Of a stretch of 64,000 bases of DNA, positions 38,870 through 48,596 are shown in pieces (position 1 is the stretch's first letter; every line of letters starts with the position of its first letter). Both the position numbers and the translations under genes were made by a program. The notes under the pieces were generated by a model that saw only the letters and a list, made by a program, of their open reading frames with translations, ran no database searches and was not told where the DNA came from. This DNA is from Gordionus sp. m RMFG-2023 (Eukaryota; Nematomorpha; Gordioida; Chordodea; Parachordodidae): the NCBI RefSeq assembly GCF_954871325.1, contig NC_088779.1:15936846-16000845 (forward strand), in the 5' to 3' direction.

Positions 38870-39882
38870 GGCCCTCCATAAATGAGCTCATTCGACCCCC
38901 ATATTGGCCCCGTTGTGATTTTAGAATATTCATACTTTTAGAAATCTTCATCATGTGTTCTCTCCATCGTGTCAAATATTCAGTTTTATATTGAGTCTAT
39001 TACTAATTATCTTTAATTCCATTATTTTATTATCAATTAACCATCAAATATGATTCATAATTTCCGAGATTTTACATTTTTTTATTTAACATACCCCATT
39101 CGATTCCTTATTCTGAATAATATAGAATTCCATAATATTTCACAAGAACCACATGGATTTATCTTCCTTCCCATATCTTTGATAGTATAGTGGTTTCCTT
39201 TACACCCAATAGTTTCGCTGAAGTAGGAATTGGCAGCATAGTTTATGAACGAATATTAGTTATCTTGAACCAGCTTTAATGATTTGTCTCCGTAATCCTC
39301 AACGAGTTAGAACGAATATTACTATCTGGACCCAACATTAGTGATTTGTCTCCGTAGTCTTTATTGAGCTTGAACAAATATTTCCCAAATTTTCTTTTTT
39401 TGCGAGTTGATAATCTATAATTATTGGCACAATCAATTCTTTTTTTTAAAAAAAAAACACCTCTTCTACTCTTTTTCTTGGTAATAAAAATAATTTATGG
39501 CATACGATCGTCGATCTTCATCCCATGATTATATTTCGTTCAATCAACTTGTTCTCTTTCCTCTTTATTTCACCGCGTTATTGTCCAATAATTCACCGAT
39601 ATATTAAAAAATATTCAAGCACTTTACACATATTTTAAGGTCAAAATTTCCTATATTAATACTATTAACATTTTTACCGAAATTTTAAACACCCTTTTTG
39701 TAACCTTCCTCTTTCAAAATTCATCCCAATATATTGAACTTTTACACTAATTTCGAACAACTCTTTTGTATCTCTCCCAAAATTCATATCAATATATTAA
39801 ACTTTTACGGAAATTTCAAACATCTCCTTTGTATCTCTCAAAATTCAACCTACATACACATATTTCAGTTCAATCCCCCAAT

Positions 39883-40061
39883 TCCCCAATGTGTCCCCCG
39901 AATATTCTCCAATGAGTTCCCCAAATACTCCCCAATGAGTTCCCCAAATACTCCCCAATGAATCCCCCCGAATACTCCCCCATGAGTTCCCCCGAATACT
40001 CCCCCATGAGTTCCCCCGAATACTCCCCCATGAATTCCCCCGATAATCCCCCATGAATTCT
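39883..40061. repeat. 24-bp GC-rich minisatellite, about eight units
   Basis: The unit is close to GAATACTCCCCCATGAGTTC plus CCCC. Because 24 is a multiple of three, several frames stay open through it and give Gly/Trp/Ser-rich minus-strand translations; these are not taken as genes. It lies within the LTR fossil. Confidence 0.9.
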
Positions 40062-40950
40062 CTGAATACCATCTGCTTTTTTAAACCAAAAAAAATATTT
40101 AACCTTGAATTCATAATTTTTTTTAAAAAAAAATTTTTTATCCAACCCGCTGTTATATTCAACTCAATTCCAAAAATACGTTCCAAATTAATTTTTTTTT
40201 CTCTCACTAAAATTTATTTTCCAATCTTCTCTAATATTTCATCATGTTTTTATTCCTTCACATTTTTATTACAAATTTAAGGTAAAAAAAAATATTCAAT
40301 ATCTTTCTACTTTAAAAATCTTTTTTTAGCATCTTCCTTTATCTTAATTATATTCTTTGTAAATCATCACTCTTTTTAAGAAATCCTTTTTATAAAGAAA
40401 CATTTTCCTCATATAATATTTATTGCCAATCTTAATTTCGTGAATATATTTCCTATTTGGAGCCAACTCATTTTTAAAAATTTTATCCTTCGACTTGTTA
40501 TTTTAACCTATTAATATTCACCTCACTCCTTTTTTTTTAAAAAAAAAATTGCTATCTCTTGTGAACTCGATCGTTTTGTTATTTTGAAAATTGTTTTAAC
40601 TTCGGCACACAGCTACATATTAAAATATAAATCTCTCCCACAATTGTATTTTACTTTCGCTTTTGCGCTTTCAATTTATTTCGTTCTCTCCAATTTAATT
40701 CAATAACATTTGTACACTTTATTTTCAATAATTAATATGTATTATTAACTCAAAAATTTCAACAATACTTTTTTAAGACCCTTACATATTTTTTTTAAAA
40801 AAATTAGCACCACATTTTTGTCAATACCTCAATAATTATTAACTAACCACACTATAATTTTCCCTATTTTAGGTCACATTCACCGCTTTAAATGTGATTT
40901 CTTAATGCAACGCTATGACATTCCCCGTAAAATCCTGGTCACGGCACCAT

Positions 40951-41301
40951 TATGATAATTATACATATAAAAAAACTAACAGTTATTGTGAAAATTATAT
41001 ACTATAATTTACTCTACCAATAGTACAACCATTTTATAACTCATATAATTAACCAACACAACTCTAAAACTAAAATTAATAAATTTTCAACTCCAAATTT
41101 TATTGATTAAATATATTTAAAAAAACAAAAAGTCATAAAAGTCCTAATAATTATAAAATCTAATCCCTTTTATATTTTTTTGGGACAATGAGATCACGAG
41201 TTCTACACGTGATATATAAAATCAGTTGACTATTTATAAATTTTATAAATATTAAACAAAATAATTTTTAAAAATAAATAATTTTAAATAATAAAATAAC
41301 A
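40951..41301 (-). repeat. Upstream long terminal repeat of the LTR fossil
   Basis: Partner of 38544-38869, slightly longer through small insertions. It is followed on the minus strand by the primer-binding-site-like segment at 40931-40949. Confidence 0.8.
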
Positions 41302-41534
41302 AAGATAAATAAACATTTATACATTTTTGGTACATATGGTGGTAATTGGCTAATTTTAGCCGACTACAAAACGGCTAGCCGAGATTTTAAATAGGCTTAG
41401 CCTAAAAATCGGTTAAAAGTTAAAATACAACGGCTAAACATTCGTCAGCGTTCCGATATGCCTAGCATTATTTTTTTATTTTTAGTAAAATATATTTTGT
41501 TTATATTTAATGTTAATTTTTTTTTATTATCAAC

Positions 41535-42666
41535 TAGTGCTGTACGGTAACGTCAAAAAAGTAACGACGTTAGGGAAAGTCATACGTTACCTTTTTCTAG
41601 AAGTAACGAGTAACGGTAACGCCTTTTTTTTGGGTAATAAATTTTTTCTTAAAAAATATTAATAAAAAAAACATATTTTATTGTGCTATAAAATTAATTT
41701 TATTTATTTTTAATATAAATAATAAACCGAGTTTTTAATTCATATCAACCACCATTCCTTTCATTCTTATTTAAATTTTCGCTCGTTATTTTCAATCAAA
41801 TTTTAATCTAACTAATATTCAATCAAAATTCAAAGTATATATTAATATTATTATTCTATATTATAATTTATTTTAAGAATATATGCCAAACTCTATAATG
41901 GTTGATTCTTCTGATGAAGAAAATTTAACCCTATATACTATCAGCAATGATTCACCCACTCTTTAAATTAGATTGGCCCTGGATAAAATCAGAGATGAAT
42001 AAACAAAAAATGCAAGATCTTATTTCCATTTTGAGAAAAGATCTTGATAGAGAAAGAGCAGACCTGATTCCCTTATCCAAAACAAATACCAAAATATTTT
42101 CTTTATTTGATGAGGAAATTAATGAAAATCCTTGTGAAGATGTTTTATTAAATTTTTTTCAAAATAAAGATACTTCTTTAAATATTTTTAATAAATTCCC
42201 TGAATTAAAATTTTTATTTATTAAATATAATACCACCCTCCCATCCTCTGCTCCAATTGAACGTGTGTTTAGCACAGCGAAGACTGTGTTGAGCACTAAG
42301 CGCTCTTGTTTGTCTGATGAAAATTTTGAAAATCAATTATTGCTAAAAATAAATAAAAAATTATTACAAAAAAATGTTATCTTATGATTATATATTATAT
42401 ATGAAAATTTTATAATAAAATCTCATCATTTTATGTATTATTTTTTATAGTTTTGTCTATATTATATATTGTAAGAAAAAATAAATATATTTTTGTATAT
42501 AATATTTAATTTTTTTAAGTAACGAGTAATACGTTACTTTTTTGAAAAGTCAGTAACGCGCGTTCCTTTTTAAAAAAGGTAACGAGTAAGGGTAACGCGT
42601 TCTTTTCTCCCAATGTAACGAGTAACGGTAACGCGTTTCTTTTTTGAGGTAACGTTTACAGCACTA
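41535..42666 (+). mobile_element. Internally deleted hAT transposon, exact target duplication
   Basis: The ends are TAGTGCTGTA and its reverse complement TACAGCACTA, extended by GTAACG-rich inverted subterminal DNA (many GTAACG or CGTTAC words at 41545-41625 and 42515-42655). TTATCAAC is duplicated exactly (41527-41534 and 42667-42674). Compared with the longer relative at 49268-51790, the coding part jumps from the N-terminal SSDEENLTL segment (41905-41935) straight to the late region IHPLFKLDW (41950), so about 2 kb of transposase is missing. Confidence 0.92.
41947..42387 (+). CDS. hAT C-terminal dimerisation-domain protein (146 codons)
   Basis: An uninterrupted frame of 146 residues inside the deleted hAT element. 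Residues 3-60 correspond to the late transposase core (HPLFKLDWPWIK). Residues about 85-140 form the hATC dimerisation domain, with FPELKFLFIKYN, the hallmark LPSSAPIERVFSTAKTVLS and a final SDENFENQLLLKIN. The catalytic core and DNA-binding finger are absent, so it cannot transpose. If expressed it could only pair with full-length transposase. Known hAT dimerisation makes an inhibitory role conceivable, but this is inference. The in-frame ATG at 41947 lies near the deletion junction. A stop follows LLQKNVIL. The frame may simply be young enough not to have decayed. Confidence 0.75.
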   Translation: MIHPLFKLDWPWIKSEMNKQKMQDLISILRKDLDRERADLIPLSKTNTKIFSLFDEEINENPCEDVLLNFFQNKDTSLNIFNKFPELKFLFIKYNTTLPSSAPIERVFSTAKTVLSTKRSCLSDENFENQLLLKINKKLLQKNVIL

Positions 42667-42967
42667 TTATCAACAAATAAACATGTATGATTTAAATTTT
42701 TTATTTATATTAGTATATGAAATGAAACATTATTATATTATGTAAATTGATTTATATAGATGTTTTTTCAATAAAAAAATTGTACTGCTATTATTGTAAT
42801 ATTATTTTTGTTAAATTTATTAGTGATTTTCATGCCTAATTTTTTTTTATCATTTTTGTAAAATTTTTTATATATATTAAAAGAGGTGGTTTTTTCTAAA
42901 TATATATTTTTTTAATATTTATATTAAACTTTTTTATTTTATTTTATATGATTTTTTGAAGATACTA

Positions 42968-43569
42968 TTTCAATGTTATAATTGTGATATTCGTTATCTT
43001 TTACGATTATTTGACGCAAAAATGCAAAAATATAATTTATATTGTAAAGATGCTAAATTATAAATTCAAAAAAGATGTTCCTTGGAAAAATGACAATTAT
43101 CATATCGGTATTTTTAAAAAAATAATTTTACGCTAATGGGCAAAAATATGTACATATAACATGTTAAATTCAAATTTCAATTAAGATTTACTATATAAAA
43201 GTGACAATTGTCATAACGTTATATTTAAGTTTTTTAAATTTTTTTGACGTAAATGGTCTAAAATAAATATTGCTAACATGTTTAATTAAAACTTCAGTGA
43301 AGATATACTCTAGATAAGTGACAATTGTCATAATCGTTATTTTTAAAGATTTTTTTGATGCAAATGGGTAAAAATATAAATTGTAAACATGTTTAATCAC
43401 AAAGATGTAGCATAGAAAAATGAAAGATTTTTGACGTAAAAAATAAGTATTGCTAACATGTTTAAATAAAACTCAGTGTAGATGTACCCTATATAAGTGA
43501 CAATTGTCAAAATCGTTATTTTTTAAGTCTTTTTAATTTTTTTGACTCAAATGGGTAAAAATGTAGAAT
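42968..43569 (+). repeat. Palindrome-centred minisatellite, plus orientation
   Basis: Units of about 110-120 bp contain TGACAATTGTCA (a perfect 12-bp palindrome), then ATAATCGTTATTTTTAAAG, TTTTTTTGACGCAAATGGG, TAAAAATA and GCTAACATGTTTAA. Copies are centred near 43096, 43207, 43324 and 43502, diverged by substitutions. The hAT element at 43578 interrupts the last unit. Confidence 0.85.
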
Positions 43570-43577
43570 GTTAACAT

Positions 43578-45421
43578 CAGGCGCGTACGCGGGAATTTGG
43601 TCTGGGGGGGGGGGGGATAATAAAATTTTTTAAGAAATATTATTGTTTTTTTTTTAAAATATCAAGCATAAATTTATTAGGAATAATAACTACAATTTTA
43701 AATTAATGTGAATTATAAAAAAATTATATGTAAAGAATCACTTAAATGACCCAAAATAGAAATTTTAATTTTTTGAGCCTTTACACAAAAAGTTTCTTAG
43801 GAATAATTGGATTTTGTATGTTATACATTTACAATGTAAAATCCAATCTTCGTTGTGATTGAGCTAATTTTTCAATTATCTCATCCTTGCTTGTCGTCAA
43901 ATGCCTATGAATATTCAAAAGATCCAAACCTTTCAATCTACTTTCAGATGTTGTACATCTTGGTATGTTTTTCAGAGACCTGCAGGCCCGGCCCCCGGGC
44001 AGGACAGTATTTTAATTTTTTAAATATACCCGGGGCGGGCCCGAAATTTTTTTAAAAAAACACCCAGGCCGGGCTATTTTTAAAAAAATTGGGCCGGGCC
44101 TGAAAATTTTATTTTAAAAAAAGCCGGGCCAGGCCTAAAAATTTTTTAAAAGAGCCGTCGGGCCTAAAATTTTATTTAAATAAAGCCGGGCCGAGCCTGA
44201 AAATTTTTTAAAAAAAACCTAGGCCGGTCCGTAAAAAATCTTTTAAAAAAATCCGGGCCGTGCCCTGCAAATGGTACTTCTGGCAGGCCTCTGTTATTCT
44301 TCTTAAAAAAGAGAATGTTCTCTCATTAGTTTACTAATGGGAAGAGTTTATAAACCATTGGGAATTTAATCTAAAATGTGTTTGAAATAATGCAGAGCAT
44401 CCATAGCATTTTTTGGGGCTATATCCATAGTTAATCTTTTAAACATAGTTATTCAGCTAGTAAGGCATCATAAGATACTTTAACATCTTCATAATAAAAA
44501 TCTAACAAATATCTTTTTTTCTATCACCATCTAAAAAAGGTTGGGAAGGCTTTTGTGGAAGTTATTTGCAGATTAGTAAGTGCTGCATGATGAATTAAAA
44601 ATTCATTTATTTGGGTTATAAATGTATCTGTATTTAAGATATACTCTTCTACTGATCCTATATTAATGTTTTAACGATGAGCTTGCCTTGCTACAAGTCG
44701 AGGGAGGCAAATATTAAACACGTATAGCTCTGCTTTAACTCAACAATAAAATATAAAATATGAAATTCTTCATCAACATTAGCCCTAATTTCCTTGAGTT
44801 CTGATAAAATTCTCTCCGCTATTCTCATCTTCTTAATCAAGTCAGTCATGTTTTTGAAAAGTAATACTTAAAATAGTTGTATAATTAAATAATACATTCT
44901 AATGAGAAATAAAATTTGGAATAAGCATTGAATTCAATAATTTTCTCGCTTCTGAGGAAATATTTCTTTCAGGCCATTGTGATATTTCAGTAATAGCAAA
45001 TAATTGGCTCTTCTAACTCCTTAAAAGCTGTTACTGCTTGATGGCAGAGACTCTATCTCGTTGGACAAGGTTGCAATTTCTTTTTCCCTGTTGGACAAGA
45101 AGTTTCAGAAATAATTATTATTTGACTAGAAATTTGAAAATGGTAGATAAATATTACGCCACTAAAAATTTGAAAATAATAAGTAAATATTACGCCGGAA
45201 AACTTGAAATCGAAATTAATTGATAAAATAACTTAGTAGATAAATGTGATAATAAATGTAATTAAATATATATTTAATATGAGATACGAATAAATATTAA
45301 CAAATATAAATTAATATAAACAATAATATTTTTTAAAAATATATCCGGTATCTACATTTTTTGGTTTGGTGGGGGGGGGGGTATCCCCCTGCCCCCCCCC
45401 CCCCCGATGCTTACGCCAATG
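43578..45421 (-). mobile_element. hAT element, copy B, complete ends
   Basis: Ends CAGGCGCGTACGCGG and (reverse complement) CATTGGCGTAAGCATCGG are imperfect terminal inverted repeats. GTTAACAT is exactly duplicated at 43570-43577 and 45422-45429, and both copies belong to one interrupted minisatellite unit. Long runs of G or C sit next to both ends. On the minus strand a decayed transposase runs from about 45110: a DUF4371-like segment (IVELKQSYTCLIFASL, near 44710-44790), NERTFSFLRRITE close to 44294-44330, then after an inserted MITE SESRLKGLDLLNIHRHL and EIIEKLAQSQRRLDF (43845-43960). The N-terminal finger and catalytic frame are lost. Confidence 0.88.
43973..44293. mobile_element. GC-rich MITE nested in hAT copy B
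   Basis: Orthologous in position to 822-1146. The ends are CAGAGACCTGCAGG and (reverse complement) CAGAGGCCTGCCAG. The body has eight or so blocks such as CCGGGCCGGGC separated by TTTTTTAAAAAA. It lies between the two halves of the hAT dimerisation domain. Confidence 0.75.
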
Positions 45422-45429
45422 GTTAACAT

Positions 45430-45790
45430 GTATAAATAAAACTTCACTGAAGATATATTCTTTATAAGTGACAATTGTCATAATCGTTATTTTTAAAGTT
45501 TTCTTTGATTTTTTTTGACGCAATTGGGTAAAAATATTGTAAACAAATTAATATTTCAAGAGGATGTACCATAAAAAAGTGGCAATTGTCATAATCGTTA
45601 TTTTTTAAATTTTGTAAATTATAAAACTTTAAAAATAACGATTATTATAATTTTACTTATCTATGGTACGCAATCACTAAATTAATAATTATACAAGTTA
45701 GCAATACTTATTTTTGAGCATTTGCGTTAAAAAACTTTAAAAATAACGATTATGACAATTGTCACTTATATAGCTTACATCTTCACTGAA
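45430..45790. repeat. Palindrome minisatellite with orientation switch near 45615
   Basis: Units centred near 45475 and 45587 are in the plus orientation of 42968-43569. From about 45620 the sequence reads as the reverse complement (TAACGATTATGACAATTGTC at 45738-45757, then TTACATCTTCACTGAAG). The turn lies in an AT-rich stretch around 45605-45630. Confidence 0.8.
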
Positions 45791-46119
45791 GTATTTAAAC
45801 ACTCAGAATTTTCTCCGTATGGATAAATAATAAATTTTACCTTCATTTGACGATGGATGAATCAGAATAATAGTCAAATGAGAGGAATAGATTATCCGTA
45901 TTCATCCCTCCAAGATTTCTATAAATTTTTAGAGAAAAGGCCAAATATATTATGAAAAATATGGAATAAAAAAATATGATTTGTGAGTTATGAGTTATGA
46001 TATTTATCAATTCTTTTAAGAAATTTTCCACATCCAGGTGAAATGGTTTTTGCTCTCTCACTTCGTATAAAATCTACATTCTCCTAAAAGAATTTTAAAT
46101 GCTTAAAACCTTCCTAAAT
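45791..46119. other. Spacer, no confident gene
   Basis: A 72-codon minus frame (45843-46061) has no family resemblance. It might include diverged upstream sequence of the reverse transcriptase fossil that follows, but I cannot show this. Confidence 0.4.
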
Positions 46120-46760
46120 ACTCTTTTAAAAAAGGAGCTGCCATAATAGATTCGAATCAATCATGGGGGCAAACCTGATTGTCTCACAAAACTGTGGTGG
46201 TATCCACCCCATTGCAATAGACTATTTAGAAGATTATTAGCAAAAATAATTGTCATGGGTCAAAACCCAGGGTCTTAACTTATTAAGTAAACTTATCAAT
46301 TAGAATTTGGTGTTAAGGGAGAAGGCATAGCTTCACATGCCATTTGTATTCCAAAACAAAATAGACTTTAAAAATGCTTTCAATAGCAAATTTTGTGAAC
46401 ATTTTATAAATTGTGTTTATCCTAAATTTCCTGTTTATTCGAAATTCATAGAGACATACTGTAACATTAAAACTCCAGCCCATATTTCATAGATTCTGAC
46501 AAAAGGATCCAGCAGGGAGCACACGACCTCGTTTATTTTACCTTAGTATTCATTATCACATCCATTATCTTAAATCTAAATTTGATTTAGATATAATTAT
46601 TTGGCATCTTGATGATAGAACAATCTGTGATGCTCTTCCTAAAATAATTGGTTTTTAATTTCTTGAAGTCAATTTTAAAAGACTCATTCTTAAAAAGTCC
46701 AAATCCAAAATCTGTTTCCATGATAACAATATACAAAACCCTCATCTGGCAAAATTGAAT
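46120..46760 (+). pseudogene. Reverse transcriptase fossil with LDD box
   Basis: Readable family motifs in order: GGIHPIAIDYLEDY (near 46196-46240), KIDFKNAFNSKF (near 46365-46400, the motif-A aspartate), a GSSREHTTSF stretch near 46507-46535 where a GxQQGDPL-type turn is expected, and IIWHLDDRTICDALPKIIG near 46595-46650, carrying an LDD catalytic pair. These fit a non-LTR-like reverse transcriptase family whose C-terminal domain is recognisable at 52085-52715. Several stops and shifts interrupt the frame. The family name is uncertain. Confidence 0.6.
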
Positions 46761-46820
46761 TTTTTATTGAGTACATAAATAATAAAAATTAAAAAAAAGT
46801 ATACAAAGTTAGATTAACAG

Positions 46821-46890
46821 CATTGCTGGGATTCGAATCCAAAGCCATCAGATTCGTAAGCGACGCTCTTGCCGATTAGGCCACAGACGC
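46821..46890 (-). pseudogene. tRNA-like sequence 1
   Basis: It reads GCGTCTGTGGCCTAATCGG (A-box-like TGGCCTAATCGG) and ends GGATTCGAATCCCAGCAATG, with a B-box-like GATTCGAATCC. The T arm pairs at four of five positions. The anticodon stem (TCGCT against CTGAT) does not pair and acceptor pairing is poor, so this is a tRNA-derived repeat rather than a working tRNA. The 3' part resembles threonine tRNAs of animals; that link is tentative. Confidence 0.7.
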
Positions 46891-47240
46891 TTTTCAAAGT
46901 TGACGATTTTTTAAATATATATATTATAAATTGTGACAGACTATAACACGGCTTTTATATATATTATTATAAATAGATAGATATATGTTTATGATGTATA
47001 AGATGGTATATTATATATTATTTTAATGGATGCTTTGATGAATGATTGTTTGATAAGGTATGATACTATAAGAATACTATTGGTTATATTACGTTGTGAA
47101 AAATTTAAAAATATAAGAATACCTATTTAATAGTTTAAATTTTAAAATAACAACAAACTTTGAATCGTATGTGAATATGTCACACTTAATTATTTTATCT
47201 TCTATTTATTTAATTTTGCCAGATTAAGTAAAAAAAATCT

Positions 47241-47308
47241 TTACTGGGATTCGAACCCTATGACCTTTACATTTGGAGCGACGTTCTTGCCGATTAGGCC
47301 ACAGACAC
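47241..47308 (-). pseudogene. tRNA-like sequence 2
   Basis: GTGTCTGTGGCCTAATCGGC, then GGGTTCGAATCCCAGTAA. The B-box-like part is intact here (GGTTCGAATCC), while the anticodon region (GTCGCTCCAAATGTAAAGG) is rearranged relative to unit 1. Confidence 0.7.
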
Positions 47309-47730
47309 TTTTAAAAAATCGTTAATTTTTGAAATATATTATAAATTGTCACACTGTGACAGTGACATTGTGGCTGTGACACGGCTTTTATATATATTAT
47401 TATTATAGATTATAGATAGATATTATTAGATGTTATTTATAATTTATAAGTTTAAGTAAAAACATTAAAATAATACATAAAGAGCCAAATCAACCAACAT
47501 AATAATTTTTATATATTGGACAGAAACAAAAATTTTAAATAAAAGAGCAGGCAGGTGCACCAAAACATGCCCATTGCAGCTCTAATCAAGATGGCATCGG
47601 AAACAGCAGATCATATTAGATTTTACCTCTGCCAAAGAATCCATTTATAAATGCGTCTGGCACTTTTATTTTCCTATGCATTTACCACAAGAGGTCTTCA
47701 AATGACAACATTTTTAGGTCCAATGGAAAT

Positions 47731-47800
47731 TTAGTCTGAGATTCGAACCTAAGTCCATCAGATTTGTAATCGACGCTCTTACCGATTAGGCCATAGACAC
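47731..47800 (-). pseudogene. tRNA-like sequence 3
   Basis: GTGTCTATGGCCTAATCGGT, GTCGATTACAAATCTGATGG, then AGGTTCGAATCTCAGAC. The same A- and B-box-like segments are kept, with a non-pairing anticodon stem. Confidence 0.7.
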
Positions 47801-48122
47801 TTTTCAAAATTCACAACCATGAAATGATTTTTCAGAAAAAAATCATAGCATTAAAAAATATCAGTGTCACAATTTATAATATATATTATAGATATTTTAG
47901 TTAGTTCTAGTATATATATGATGATGTATAAGATGGTAAAGGAAGATGAATGAATGTTTAATAAGATATGATTCTATGGTGATTTTTATTGGAAGAATAT
48001 TTTTTAAAAGAATATTAAAAATTTAAAAATATAAGAATACTTATTTAATAGTTTGAAAAGTAGCTACAAACTTTGAATCGTATCTATTTGATTAATTTTG
48101 CCAGATTAAGAGAAAAAAAAAT

Positions 48123-48195
48123 TTCTGCTGAGATTCGAACCTAAGTCTTTTAGAGATTTGTAAGCGACGCTCTTGCCGATTGGGCCACAAGTCAC
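48123..48195 (-). pseudogene. tRNA-like sequence 4
   Basis: GACTTGTGGCCCAATCGGC followed by GTCGCTTACAAATCTC and AGGTTCGAATCTCAGC. The acceptor half is altered relative to the others; the box-like segments remain. Confidence 0.68.
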
Positions 48196-48299
48196 TTATC
48201 AAAATTAACGATTTTTTTAAATATATATATTATAAATTGTGAAAGTGTGACTGTCACAGTGTGACAAGGCTTTTATATAAATTATAGATAGATGTTAGC

Positions 48300-48588
48300 A
48301 ATCTATTTTACCCATTTGCGTCAAAAAAATTCAAAAAACTTTAAAAATAACGATTATGCAATTTTCACTTTAATATGGTACATCTTAATTGAAATTTTAA
48401 TTTACATTTAACATTATCGTCAAAAAAATCTAATATGTTTAAAAATATCGATTATTATAATTGTTATTTTTCCTAGGAACATCTACATTGAATTTATAAT
48501 TTAACATCACTACAATATAAATTTTAATTTTATCCTTTTGTGTCAAAAAATTTTTAAAATCTTAAAAAGTAACGAATATGACAATTGT
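48300..48588 (-). repeat. Palindrome minisatellite, minus orientation
   Basis: Diverged units read as the reverse complement of the 42968-43569 array. The palindrome is degenerate near 48348 and 48446 and intact at 48579-48590. Confidence 0.75.
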
Positions 48589-48596
48589 CACATTAA

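Larger units (their letters stand above)
38544..41301 (-). mobile_element. LTR-type element with non-coding interior (fossil)
   Basis: Two direct repeats of about 330-350 bp (38544-38869 and 40951-41301) flank about 2.1 kb. On the minus strand both start TGT(T/C)AT. A primer-binding-site-like segment TGGTGCCGTGACCAGGATT (40931-40949) lies next to the upstream repeat, and a short purine tract GGAGGG precedes the downstream one. AAGAT lies on both outer sides (38539-38543 and 41302-41306), fitting a 5-bp target duplication. The interior shows no gag or pol; it holds minisatellites (about 65 bp at 39640-39850 and 24 bp at 39883-40061). This layout resembles non-autonomous LARD or TRIM elements. 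The repeats differ at roughly one site in ten to fifteen, so it is of moderate age. Confidence 0.75.
41337..42967 (+). mobile_element. Subterminal-repeat element X (contains nested hAT)
   Basis: GC-bearing subterminal motifs (TTGGCTAATTTTAGCCG, GGCTTAGCCTAAAAATCGG) are followed by GATATGCCTAGCATTA and an AT-rich body. The right end, read in reverse, is TAGTATCTTC. The same order is found inverted in 48597-51935. No coding sequence of its own. The hAT element 41535-42666 is inserted in its body. Confidence 0.6.
46821..48300 (-). repeat. Tandem array of four tRNA-like units (390-490 bp each)
   Basis: Each unit has, on the minus strand, an AT-rich lead containing TTTAAAAAATCGTCAA, a 70-nt tRNA-like sequence, and a tail running to CTTAATCTGGCAAAATTAA and TGTGACA-rich palindromes. 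Shared flanks (GAATACTTATTTAATAGTTT and AACTTTGAATCGTAT in two spacers) show that whole units, not only the tRNA parts, were duplicated. Confidence 0.8.

Noticed and set aside
39845-40207. Gly/Trp/Ser-rich minus frames with 8-residue repeats
   Set aside because: Result of a 24-bp minisatellite that keeps frames open; located in a non-coding LTR-type fossil.
46821-48195. Four functional tRNA genes
   Set aside because: Box-like segments are present but anticodon stems do not pair, and acceptor stems are poor.
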